Shown here: positions 1-6,257 of the stretch, piece by piece
Position numbering within the stretch: the stretch's first letter is position 1
How the letters are laid out: each line of letters starts with the position of its first letter
NCBI GenBank assembly: GCA_023416135.1
Contig: JAEZIF010000060.1
Span: forward strand, 1-17,527
DNA: 17,527 bases
Source: Pseudomonadota bacterium
GTDB lineage: Bacteria > Pseudomonadota > Alphaproteobacteria > Reyranellales > Reyranellaceae
Direction: 5' to 3'
The notes under the pieces: generated by a model
What the model was told of the DNA's origin: nothing
Database searches by the model: none
What the model saw: the letters and a program-made list of their open reading frames with translations, nothing else
Program-made: the position numbers and the translations under genes

Positions 1-2
1 CC

Positions 3-686
3 GACCGCTGGTCGCTGCGCTGGTTCTACGCCATCGGCCGCTATCCCGAGTTCATCTCGGCCTTCTGGCGCAGCCTGTGGCTGGGCGCGCTGAGCTCGGC
101 CATCGCCGTCGCCTTCTCGGTGCCGGCCGCGCTCGCCATCGGCCGCCATCGCTTCCGCGGTCGCGACGCCATGACGGCGCTCTTCATGTCGCCGCTGATG
201 ATCCCGCACGTCGTGCTGGGCATCGCCTTCCTGCGCTTCTTCACCGAGCTCGGTCTCGGCGGCACCTTCGTCGGCCTGGTGCTGGCGCATATCGTGATCG
301 TGCTGCCCTTTGCGCTGCGACTGACGCTCGCCTCGGCGGTCGGCCTCGACCGCTCGATCGAGCATGCCGCCATCTCGCTCGGCGCCTCGGACGGCACGGT
401 CCTGCGGCGCATCACCCTGCCGCTCGTGCTGCCCGGCCTGATCAGCGGCTGGGCGCTCGCTTTCATCAACTCGTTCGACGAAGTGACCATGACGGTGTTC
501 ATCGCCGCCCCCGGTACCGAGACGCTGCCGGTGCGCATGTTCCTCTACATCCAGGACAATATCGATCCGCTGGTCACCTCGGTGTCGGCCTGCGTCATCG
601 CCATCACCGTGGCCGCGCTGATCGCGCTCGATCGCGCCTACGGCCTGGAGCGCCTGCTGGTGGGAAGGAGCGCCGATGGCCGCTAG
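3..686 (+). CDS. ABC transporter permease, PotC/YdcV type (5' end cut off by window edge)
   Basis: Inner-membrane permease subunit of an ABC importer of the spermidine/putrescine/iron type (BPD_transp_1 family). About 227 residues are visible and the frame is open from the first complete codon, so the true start lies upstream. Hydrophobic membrane segments alternate with short loops. The cytoplasmic EAA loop, which contacts the ATPase, is clear at about nt 360-450: it reads EHAAISLGAS, then RITLP, then PGLISG. It is followed by the family-typical FINSFDE segment. The stop overlaps the next gene, whose ATG is at 676, so the two are translationally coupled. This suggests that the transporter brings in the substrate of the downstream oxidoreductases. 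The ATPase, second permease and binding protein would be expected upstream of the window. The family call is firm; the substrate is unknown (a polyamine, amino acid or opine is possible). Confidence 0.93.
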   Translation, partial: DRWSLRWFYAIGRYPEFISAFWRSLWLGALSSAIAVAFSVPAALAIGRHRFRGRDAMTALFMSPLMIPHVVLGIAFLRFFTELGLGGTFVGLVLAHIVIVLPFALRLTLASAVGLDRSIEHAAISLGASDGTVLRRITLPLVLPGLISGWALAFINSFDEVTMTVFIAAPGTETLPVRMFLYIQDNIDPLVTSVSACVIAITVAALIALDRAYGLERLLVGRSADGR

Positions 687-1800
687 CGAGTTCGACGTCG
701 CCGTCGTCGGCGGCGGCCTGGTCGGCATCGCCACCGCCTGGGGGCTGGCGCGCGAGGGCTGCCGCGTCGTCGTGCTCGACGAGGGCGATCGCGCCGTGCG
801 CGCGAGCCGCGGCAACTTCGCCCTGGTCTGGGTGCAGAGCAAGGGTCTGGGCCTCGCCCCCTACGCCGGCTGGACCATACGCTCGTCGAATGCCTGGGGA
901 GGCTTCGCCGAGACGCTGAAGGAGGAGACCGGGCTCGACGTCTGCTTCCAGCGCCCGGGCGGCTTCCACCTGGCGCTGTCGGAACGCGAGCTCGAGGCGC
1001 GCGCCAACATCCTGAAGCGCCTGCACAACCAGCCGGGCATCGTCGACTACAAGACCGAGATCTTGGATCACGCGCAGGTGGCAAGGATGCTGCCAGACAT
1101 CGGCCGCGAGGTGGTCGGCGGCAGCTTCTGTCCGCTCGACGGTCATGTGAACTCGCTTCGCCTGTTCCGCACCCTGCACACCGCCATCAACGCCCGCGGC
1201 GTCACCTACCTGCCGAGCCATCGCGTCGAGTCCATCGTGCGCGAAGGCGGCGAGTTCCGGCTCACGACCGCTCGTCGCGAGATCCGCGCCAACCGCGTGG
1301 CGCTGGCGGCGGGCAATGCCAACATGCACCTGGCGCCGATGGTCGGGCTGGAATGCCCGATGAAGCCCGAGCGCGGCCAGATCGTCGTCACCGAGCGGTT
1401 GCGGCCGTTCCTGCGCCATCCCGTCGTCACCCTGCGCCAGACCGACGAGGGCACGGTGATGATCGGTGATTCCAAGGAAGAGCGTACCGATCCGGCCGGC
1501 CTCACCATTGGAGTCGGCGCCACCGAGGCCGAGCGCGCGGTGCGCCAGTTCCCGCTGCTGGCCAACGTCAATGTCGTGCGCACCTGGAGCGCCATCCGCG
1601 TGATGACCCAGGACGGCTTCCCGATCTACGACGAATCGGAGAGCCATCCCGGCGCCTTCACGGTGTGTTGCCATTCGGGCGTGACGCTGGCGGCCAACCA
1701 TGCGCTCGCCATCGCGCCGATGATCGCGCGCGGTGCCCTCGACAAATCCCTGGTCGCTCCCTTCAGTGCGCGGAGGTTCCATGTTCAAGAGGCTGGCTGA
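676..1800 (+). CDS. FAD-dependent oxidoreductase, DAO family (HcnC / opine oxidase small flavosubunit-like)
   Basis: A 374-residue flavoprotein of the D-amino-acid oxidase/glycine oxidase superfamily. The N-terminal Rossmann FAD-binding motif VGGGLVG lies at residues 11-17, with the ribose-binding acidic pair near 35-36 (LDEGD). The C-terminal region has the usual DAO ending, with a WSAIRVMTQDGFPI segment followed by the HSGVTLAANHA flavin-contacting segment. Length is normal for the family. It starts 11 bases inside the permease gene, and its stop (1798-1800) lies within the next gene, which begins at 1781. With the following [2Fe-2S] protein and the BFD-domain FAD protein it makes the three-part set known from hydrogen cyanide synthase HcnABC, opine oxidase and D-hydroxyproline dehydrogenase. 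In those enzymes this subunit oxidises the substrate C-N bond. The substrate here cannot be told from sequence; cyanide formation from glycine is only one possibility and not the likeliest beside an ABC importer. Confidence 0.92.
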   Translation: MAASEFDVAVVGGGLVGIATAWGLAREGCRVVVLDEGDRAVRASRGNFALVWVQSKGLGLAPYAGWTIRSSNAWGGFAETLKEETGLDVCFQRPGGFHLALSERELEARANILKRLHNQPGIVDYKTEILDHAQVARMLPDIGREVVGGSFCPLDGHVNSLRLFRTLHTAINARGVTYLPSHRVESIVREGGEFRLTTARREIRANRVALAAGNANMHLAPMVGLECPMKPERGQIVVTERLRPFLRHPVVTLRQTDEGTVMIGDSKEERTDPAGLTIGVGATEAERAVRQFPLLANVNVVRTWSAIRVMTQDGFPIYDESESHPGAFTVCCHSGVTLAANHALAIAPMIARGALDKSLVAPFSARRFHVQEAG

Positions 1801-2074
1801 TGCCGGCGCGGCCGTCGCGCTCACGATCGACGGCAAGCCCGTAAGCGCGAGGAGCGGCGATACCGTGGCGTCGGCCCTGCTGGCCGCGGGCGTCGAGCGT
1901 TGCCGCACGACGCCGGTGACGGGTGCGCCGCGCCTGCCGTACTGCCTGATGGGCGTCTGCTTCGACTGTCTGGTCTCCATCGACGGCGTCGGCAGCCGCC
2001 AGGCCTGCCTGGTGCCGGTGCGCGAGGGGATGCAGGTGGAGACGCAACAAGGCAAGCGCGAGGCGGGACGATGA
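1781..2074 (+). CDS. Small [2Fe-2S]-binding subunit (HcnA-like)
   Basis: A 97-residue ferredoxin-like protein matching the small iron-sulfur subunit of HcnABC-type dehydrogenases. Cysteines at 55, 60, 63 and 76 (YCLMGVCFDC, then QAC) form a C-x4-C-x2-C-x12-C cluster-binding pattern of the plant-ferredoxin type. The short N-terminal beta region with a DGKPV turn is also typical. I chose the ATG at 1781 because GGAGG at 1772-1776 sits just before it; a longer frame reaches back to 1733 but has no such signal and would add residues unlike the family. The gene overlaps the end of the DAO gene by 20 bases. Its stop is embedded in an ATGA at 2071-2074. It probably carries electrons between the two flavoprotein subunits or on to an acceptor. 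Confidence 0.9.
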   Translation: MFKRLADAGAAVALTIDGKPVSARSGDTVASALLAAGVERCRTTPVTGAPRLPYCLMGVCFDCLVSIDGVGSRQACLVPVREGMQVETQQGKREAGR

Positions 2075-2193
2075 CGCACAGTGTCGGCCACGCCACCGCT
2101 GTCATCCCGAGCGCAGCGAGGGACCTTTCCTGTTGCCTAAAGGCCCCTCGCTGCGCTCGGGGTGACAGCCTTGCTTGGAGTGCGAGCAAATGA
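2071..2193 (+). CDS. Possible 40-codon repeat-derived linking ORF
   Basis: A short frame starts at the ATGA that also ends the [2Fe-2S] gene and stops at the ATGA that also starts the BFD-domain FAD gene. Most of it is the translated palindromic repeat at 2099-2168 (residues about 10-33 include VIPSAARDLS, a product commonly seen when repeats of this type are read through). No domain is visible and the peptide itself is probably not functional. If translated, it would carry ribosomes across the repeat from one subunit gene to the next. It may simply be a by-product of repeat insertion at an ancestral overlap. The geometry is seen directly; the function is inference. Confidence 0.3.
   Translation: MTHSVGHATAVIPSAARDLSCCLKAPRCARGDSLAWSASK
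2099..2168. repeat. Palindromic REP-like repeat, family A, full copy
   Basis: Two 30-base arms (2099-2128 and 2139-2168) pair at 28 of 30 positions around a 10-base loop (CCTGTTGCCT). The left arm begins CTGTCATCCCGAGCGCAGCG and the right arm ends CGCTCGGGGTGACAG. Related copies occur at 11522-11593 (full) and 4829-4842 (fragment), so this is an interspersed repeat, not a one-off terminator. There is no T-run after the hairpin. It sits inside an operon, between the [2Fe-2S] and FAD/BFD subunit genes. In the transcript it would form a very stable hairpin that could protect the upstream message or adjust subunit ratio. Confidence 0.9.
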
Positions 2194-3584
2194 ACGCCGC
2201 CGACCTCGCACCCTCCTACGACCTCGTCGTCATAGGCGGCGGCCCAGCCGGGCTCGCTGCCGCGTCATTGGCCGCGCGTGCCGGCGTTTCCACCGTCCTG
2301 TTCGACGAGAATCCCGGCGTCGGCGGTCAGATCTATCGCGGCATCACTTCGACGCCCGTCACGATTCGCTCGATCCTGGGCGAGGACTATTGGGCAGGGG
2401 AGGCGCTGGCCAACGAGGCCAAGGCAAGCGGCGCCGCGATCGTGAACGGCGCCACGGTGTGGAGCCTCGACCCGCAGCGCATCGTCGGGATCTCGATCGA
2501 CGGCAAAGCGCGCATGATCGAAGCCAAGCGCGTCATCATCGCCACCGGCTCGCAGGAGCGGCCGTTCCCGATTCCCGGCTGGACCCTGCCGGGCGTGATG
2601 ACGGCCGGCGCGGCGCAGACGGTTCTGAAGGCGCATGGGCTGCTGCCCGACGGCCGCACGGTCATGGCCGGCACCGGACCATTGATGTGGCTGCTGGCGG
2701 CGCAGATCCTGCGCGCCGGCGGCAGGGTCGACGCCATCCTCGACACGACGCCGCGCCGCAACCTGCTGCGCGCGGCCCCGCATCTGCCCGACTTCGCGCG
2801 GTCGCCGTACTTCGCCAAGGGCCTGGCGTTGTTGCGCGAGGTGAAGGCAAAGGTGCCGGTCCGTCGCGTCTCGAGTGTCGCGGCGGTGGGCGACGACAAG
2901 CTGCGTGAGGTCGCGACCGACCGTGGTCCGATACCGGCCGATCTTCTGCTGCTGCACCAGGGCGTGGTGCCCAACGTCAATCTCGCCCTCGCGGCCGGCG
3001 CGGCGCATGAATGGAATGAGCGCCAGCTCTGCTTCCAGCCCGTGCTCGACCAGGATTTCGGCTCCTCGGTGCCCGGCATCGCCGTGGCGGGCGACGGTGC
3101 CGGCATCGCCGGCGGCACGGCGGCGGCGGAGCGCGGGCGGCTCGCTGCCATGGCCGCGGTACGAGCGCTCAAGCCCGATGCCTCTCTGCCCGATCCGCAG
3201 AGCGTGCGCCGGCGCCTGCAGCGCGAGGAGATGGGCCGCGCCTTCCTCGACTGGCTGAACCGGCCGGCCGAGTCCTTCCGCCAGCCTGTGGGCGACACGC
3301 TGGTCTGCCGCTGCGAGGAGGTGACCGCGGCGCAGGTCCGCTCCACGGCGGACATGGGCTGCGAAGGCCCCAACCAGATGAAGGCCTTCCTGCGCTGCGG
3401 CATGGGTCCGTGCCAGGGCCGCCTGTGCGGCCTCACTGTCACCGAGCTCATCGCCGTCCAGCGCAAGACCACACCGGCCGAGGTCGGCTACTATCGGCTG
3501 AGGCCGCCGGTGAAACCCATCACCCTCGCCGAGCTCGCCTCGCTGCCGATCAGTGAAGCCGAGCGCAAGGCAGTGGAGCGGTAA
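2190..3584 (+). CDS. FAD/NAD(P)-binding oxidoreductase with C-terminal BFD-like [2Fe-2S] domain (HcnB / opine oxidase large subunit-like)
   Basis: A 464-residue flavoprotein of the pyridine-nucleotide-disulfide oxidoreductase fold. The N-terminal FAD motif is GGGPAG at residues 16-21, followed by the FDENPGVGGQIYRG segment typical of HcnB-like proteins. A second, degenerate dinucleotide site reads AGTGPLMWLL, and a C-terminal FAD contact reads VAGDGAGI. The C-terminal BFD-like domain carries C373, C375, C403 and C408 (CRCEE, then CGMGPCQG), a C-x-C...C-x4-C [2Fe-2S] site. ATG 2190 has GGAG at 2177-2180; a TTG at 2175 would add five residues but overlaps that signal. It is the third part of the HcnABC/opine-oxidase-type complex with the two genes upstream, although separated from the [2Fe-2S] gene by a 115-base gap holding a palindromic repeat. 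It probably shuttles electrons or oxidises the substrate at a second flavin site. Confidence 0.92.
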   Translation: MNAADLAPSYDLVVIGGGPAGLAAASLAARAGVSTVLFDENPGVGGQIYRGITSTPVTIRSILGEDYWAGEALANEAKASGAAIVNGATVWSLDPQRIVGISIDGKARMIEAKRVIIATGSQERPFPIPGWTLPGVMTAGAAQTVLKAHGLLPDGRTVMAGTGPLMWLLAAQILRAGGRVDAILDTTPRRNLLRAAPHLPDFARSPYFAKGLALLREVKAKVPVRRVSSVAAVGDDKLREVATDRGPIPADLLLLHQGVVPNVNLALAAGAAHEWNERQLCFQPVLDQDFGSSVPGIAVAGDGAGIAGGTAAAERGRLAAMAAVRALKPDASLPDPQSVRRRLQREEMGRAFLDWLNRPAESFRQPVGDTLVCRCEEVTAAQVRSTADMGCEGPNQMKAFLRCGMGPCQGRLCGLTVTELIAVQRKTTPAEVGYYRLRPPVKPITLAELASLPISEAERKAVER

Positions 3585-3596
3585 CGTGTTTTCAGT

Positions 3597-3703
3597 GGAC
3601 CGCGGGCCTCCAGGCCCGCTCATGCCCTTCCATCATGAGGCTCGCGGGCACGCGCGCGGTCCGAAAGACCATGATCATGAGCGGGCCTGGAGGCCCGCGG
3701 TCC
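3597..3703. repeat. Inverted pair of self-palindromic repeats (BIME-like), family B
   Basis: A perfect 28-base inverted repeat: 3597-3624 and 3676-3703 are exact reverse complements, separated by 51 bases. Each arm is itself a hairpin, with GCGGGCCT and AGGCCCGC around a two-base centre. The spacer holds a degenerate third unit at about 3632-3662, which begins ATCATGAG and ends GCGCGGTCC like the right-hand unit. Pairs of inverted palindromic units are the architecture of REP/BIME elements. The element fills nearly the whole gap between two flavoprotein genes and ends one base before the start codon at 3705. Confidence 0.9.
3688..3693 (+). promoter_or_regulatory. Ribosome-binding site inside the repeat (TGGAGG)
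   Basis: TGGAGG is the only purine-rich match to the anti-Shine-Dalgarno sequence ahead of the ATG at 3705, with 11 bases between. It lies in the centre and right half of the right-hand repeat hairpin, so pairing within the arm, or with the left arm at 3597-3624, would hide it. That the repeat serves as the initiation signal is inference. Confidence 0.5.
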
Positions 3704-3704
3704 G

Positions 3705-4820
3705 ATGAGCGTCCGCACCGCCGACGTCGTCGTCATCGGCGGCGGCCTGCATGGCTGCTCCACGGCCCTGCAGCTCGCGCTGCGCGGCCTGAAGCCCGTG
3801 CTGGTCGAGAAGGATTATGCCGGCCGCCACGCTTCCGGCGTCAATGCCGGCGGCGTGCGCCAGCTCGCCCGCCACATCGCCGAAATCCCGCTGTCGGTCG
3901 CTTCGATGGCGATCTGGGAGCATATCGAGGAGCTGGTCGGCGACGATTGCGGCTTCTCGAGTCACGGCACCGTGCTCGTGGCCGAAAGCGAGGACGAGCT
4001 GGCGAGCTTCCGCACCCGCGTCGACGACCTGCGGCTGAAGGGCTTCACCCACGAAGAGCTGGTCGACCGCGCCGAGCTGAAGCGCCTGGTGCCGGCGGTA
4101 TCCGAGCACTGCCCGGGCGGCGTGGTCTCGCGTCGCGACGGCGCCGCCGATCCCTTCCGCACCACCCAGGCATTCCGGCGACGCGCAGTCGAGAAGGGAG
4201 CAAAGGTGATCGAAGGCGTGCGGGTGACCGGCCTCGCGCGCAACGGCTCGGTGTGGCGGGTCGCGACCAGCGACGGGCCGATCGAGGCGCCCAAGGTGGT
4301 GAACGCGGCCGGTGCCTGGGCCGACCGCATCGCCGCGCAGCTCGGCGAACCGGTGCCGCTGGAAGTGATCGCGCCCATGCTGATGGTGTCGAGTCGCGTG
4401 CCGCCGTTCATCGACCCGGTGGTGATCCTGCGCGGCCGCAAGCTCTCCTTCAAGCAGCTCGCCAACGGCACGGTGGTGATCGGCGGCGGCCATCTCGCGA
4501 TGTCCTATCGCGACGAGAACCGCACTGTGCTCGACTGGACCAAGCTTGCGACGAGCGCCCGCACGGTGTGGGAGCTGTTCCCCGTGATGCGCGAGGCCAC
4601 CATCGTGCGCGCCTGGGCCGGCATCGAGGCGCGCATGCCCGACGATATTCCCGTCGTCGGGCCGAGCGGCACCGAAGAGGGCGTGTTCCACCAGTTCGGC
4701 TTCTCCGCCCACGGCTTCCAGCTCGGACCGGCGGCGGGCGCGGTGATGGCCGAGCTGGTCGCCACCGGCGCCACGAACGTGCCGCTGGATGGGCTGGAGA
4801 TCGGACGGTTCAAACGATAA
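3705..4820 (+). CDS. FAD-dependent oxidoreductase, DAO family (sarcosine oxidase beta / glycine oxidase-like)
   Basis: A 371-residue flavoprotein of the DAO superfamily. The FAD-binding motif GGGLHG is at residues 12-17, followed by LVEKDYAGRHASGVNAGGVR, a form common in sarcosine oxidase beta subunits and related amine oxidases. The C-terminal part contains WAGIEARMPDDIPVVGPS and HQFGFSAHGFQLGPAAG, the usual flavin-contacting end. It is a distant relative of the first DAO gene in this operon (676-1800), not a recent duplicate: the two are alignable mainly at the FAD motifs. It follows the BFD-domain gene after 120 bases filled by a repeat. It may use an alternative substrate or a later intermediate of the same pathway. 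Start: ATG 3705, one base after the repeat ends; the ribosome-binding site lies in the repeat. Confidence 0.92.
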   Translation: MSVRTADVVVIGGGLHGCSTALQLALRGLKPVLVEKDYAGRHASGVNAGGVRQLARHIAEIPLSVASMAIWEHIEELVGDDCGFSSHGTVLVAESEDELASFRTRVDDLRLKGFTHEELVDRAELKRLVPAVSEHCPGGVVSRRDGAADPFRTTQAFRRRAVEKGAKVIEGVRVTGLARNGSVWRVATSDGPIEAPKVVNAAGAWADRIAAQLGEPVPLEVIAPMLMVSSRVPPFIDPVVILRGRKLSFKQLANGTVVIGGGHLAMSYRDENRTVLDWTKLATSARTVWELFPVMREATIVRAWAGIEARMPDDIPVVGPSGTEEGVFHQFGFSAHGFQLGPAAGAVMAELVATGATNVPLDGLEIGRFKR

Positions 4821-4828
4821 GCGGCCGT

Positions 4829-4842
4829 TGTCATCCCGAGCG
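4829..4842. repeat. Fragment of family A palindromic repeat
   Basis: TGTCATCCCGAGCG, the outer left arm of the repeats at 2099-2168 and 11522-11593, occurs here without its partner arm. It lies in the 43-base gap between two convergent genes. I read it as a decayed or truncated copy. Confidence 0.65.
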
Positions 4843-4863
4843 ACAGCGTGTGCTTGGACTAAT

Positions 4864-5781
4864 CTAGGCGCGCCGCCAGTCGTAGCCCAGCCTCGGAAAG
4901 TGCACGGCGACGCGGCCGACCCGCGGATCGTCGCGCAGCAGGGCGATCTCGTGGGCGTCGATGAAGCTCACCTCGCCTTCGACCCAGTCCTTGGCGTTGT
5001 CGCCCGGCCGCACGCGGGCCAACTCGCCCGGCTGCGGGTCGCCGTCCTGCGGCTGCGACGGTCGCGGCGGCGCCGGTGCGGCGTCGCGCGCGACGTCGAG
5101 CGCCTCGGCGGGATCGATCTCGGTGCGCCGGCCATGGCCGATCGCCGCCATGCGGTCGCGCCACGCGAGCAGGCGCGGGTAGGGCGCGAGCTCCTGCCGA
5201 CAATCGATGTGCCGGCCCCTGAAGAACCAGACGACGTGATAGGCGGAGAAGTCGGCGATGCAGGGCGTGTCGCCGAGCAGATACGGGCGCCCGTCCTGCA
5301 GCATGTCGGCGAGCCAGGCGATCTGCGGGCGCACCAGGTGCATGTTGCGCGTCGCCGCCTTGCGCACGGCCTCGATCGAGGGCAGCGGCAGGCCATGCAC
5401 GCGCGCGCGGTCCTCGTGCAGGCCGGCCGGCATGTGGTCGGCGTTGATGCCCGATACGAACAGCGCCACCGGCCGCATGAACTGTTGCTCGGCCCACCAG
5501 GCGATGGTCTCGGCGAAGCCGTGCGCCGCCTCCGGAAACAGGGTGGGCGAGGGCTCGCGCCGCTCCAGCTCGCGGGCGATCAGGCGCGTGTCGCACCAGA
5601 GATCGGCGCCGTCCTGCAGCACCGGAATGCGGCGATAGCCGCCGGTCAGCGGCGTCAGGTCGGGCTTGGGCAGGATCGGCGGTTGCTCGACGCTGCGCCA
5701 CGCCAGGCGCTTGAAGCCCAGCATCAGGCGCGCCTTCTCGGCGAAGTTCGAGAAGTCGTAGTGGTGCAGAATGAGACTCAT
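4864..5781 (-). CDS. Glutathione S-transferase-like protein with extra C-terminal module
   Basis: A 305-residue protein with a GST-like core. The N-terminal thioredoxin-fold domain (about residues 1-75) starts MSLILHHYDFSNFAEKARL. Ser11 is in the position of the catalytic residue. The cis-proline strand IPVLQDG is at 52-58, and DTRLIARELE stands for the usual glutathione gamma-glutamyl site. A helical C-terminal GST domain follows (about 90-220). A Pro-rich linker (APAPPRPSQPQ) then leads to about 55 further residues ending VHFPRLGYDWRRA, which are not part of a normal 200-220-residue GST. ATG 5781 shares ATGA with the stop of the acetyltransferase gene. The frame remains open upstream to 6021, but that part overlaps the acetyltransferase gene and looks non-coding. 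It is the last gene of a three-gene operon. Substrate unknown. Confidence 0.88.
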   Translation of the reverse strand: MSLILHHYDFSNFAEKARLMLGFKRLAWRSVEQPPILPKPDLTPLTGGYRRIPVLQDGADLWCDTRLIARELERREPSPTLFPEAAHGFAETIAWWAEQQFMRPVALFVSGINADHMPAGLHEDRARVHGLPLPSIEAVRKAATRNMHLVRPQIAWLADMLQDGRPYLLGDTPCIADFSAYHVVWFFRGRHIDCRQELAPYPRLLAWRDRMAAIGHGRRTEIDPAEALDVARDAAPAPPRPSQPQDGDPQPGELARVRPGDNAKDWVEGEVSFIDAHEIALLRDDPRVGRVAVHFPRLGYDWRRA

Positions 5782-6257
5782 CCTTCGGCGAACTTTCTGA
5801 GGTCGTCCCCCGACAGGCGATAGAAGGGTTTTTCGTGTCGCGGCACACCGAGCCGGTCGTAGAGGCGCTGGGCACCCTCGTTGATCGCGTCGGTCGTCCA
5901 GTCGATGCGGCAGTAGTTCTGTTCGACGGCGATACGCGCCATCGCCGTCAGCAAGGCCCGGCCGATGCCCAGTCCGCGCGCCTGCTCGGTCACGTACAAG
6001 TGCTTGAGGAACAGCAGCCACTGATAGGCGCCGCCGTAGAGCACCGGCGTCAGGGTCGCAAATCCCTTTACCGTGGCGTCGTGTTCGGCCAGCAGAGCGA
6101 ACGGCAGGCGCTCCCCCTCGCGGGTCAGCAGCCGCGCCATTTCCTGCGCACCGCCCGGCGGATCGGGCGAGCGGTAATGCGCCTGCATGTCGGACAACAG
6201 GCGCGCCAGCACGGCCTGATCGGCCGCGACGGCGCGACGGACGGTGACGGCGCTCAC
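5778..6257 (-). CDS. GNAT family N-acetyltransferase
   Basis: A 159-residue acetyltransferase of the GNAT fold, which transfers acetyl from acetyl-CoA to an amine. The acetyl-CoA pyrophosphate loop (motif A) is EQARGLGIGRALL at 91-103, preceded by the beta-4 strand LKHLYVT. Motif B follows around 125-136 (INEGAQRLYDRLG), and the segment KPFYRL closes the fold. The start is GTG at 6257: it forms GTGA with the stop of the dioxygenase gene (6254-6256) and has GAAGG four bases before it. A longer open frame to 6518 overlaps the dioxygenase gene and is rejected. The end forms ATGA with the GST gene start. Both overlaps indicate coupled translation. Substrate unknown. Confidence 0.92.
   Translation of the reverse strand: MSAVTVRRAVAADQAVLARLLSDMQAHYRSPDPPGGAQEMARLLTREGERLPFALLAEHDATVKGFATLTPVLYGGAYQWLLFLKHLYVTEQARGLGIGRALLTAMARIAVEQNYCRIDWTTDAINEGAQRLYDRLGVPRHEKPFYRLSGDDLRKFAEG

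Noticed and set aside
604..2091. Long open frame on the minus strand (495 codons) opposite the DAO and [2Fe-2S] genes
   Set aside because: Antisense to two well-supported genes; composition typical of a shadow frame.
2099..2168. Reading the hairpin as a Rho-independent terminator
   Set aside because: No T-run on either side, the same sequence recurs elsewhere in the window, and the genes on both sides belong to one predicted complex; an interspersed repeat explains it better.
676..3584. Naming the three-gene set hcnABC (hydrogen cyanide synthase)
   Set aside because: The composition matches, but the same architecture serves opine and hydroxyproline oxidation, and coupling to an importer permease favours catabolism. 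Sequence alone does not justify the symbol.
2265..3623. Long open frame on the minus strand opposite the BFD-domain FAD gene
   Set aside because: Antisense shadow; the plus strand has FAD motifs and the cysteine cluster, this one has nothing.
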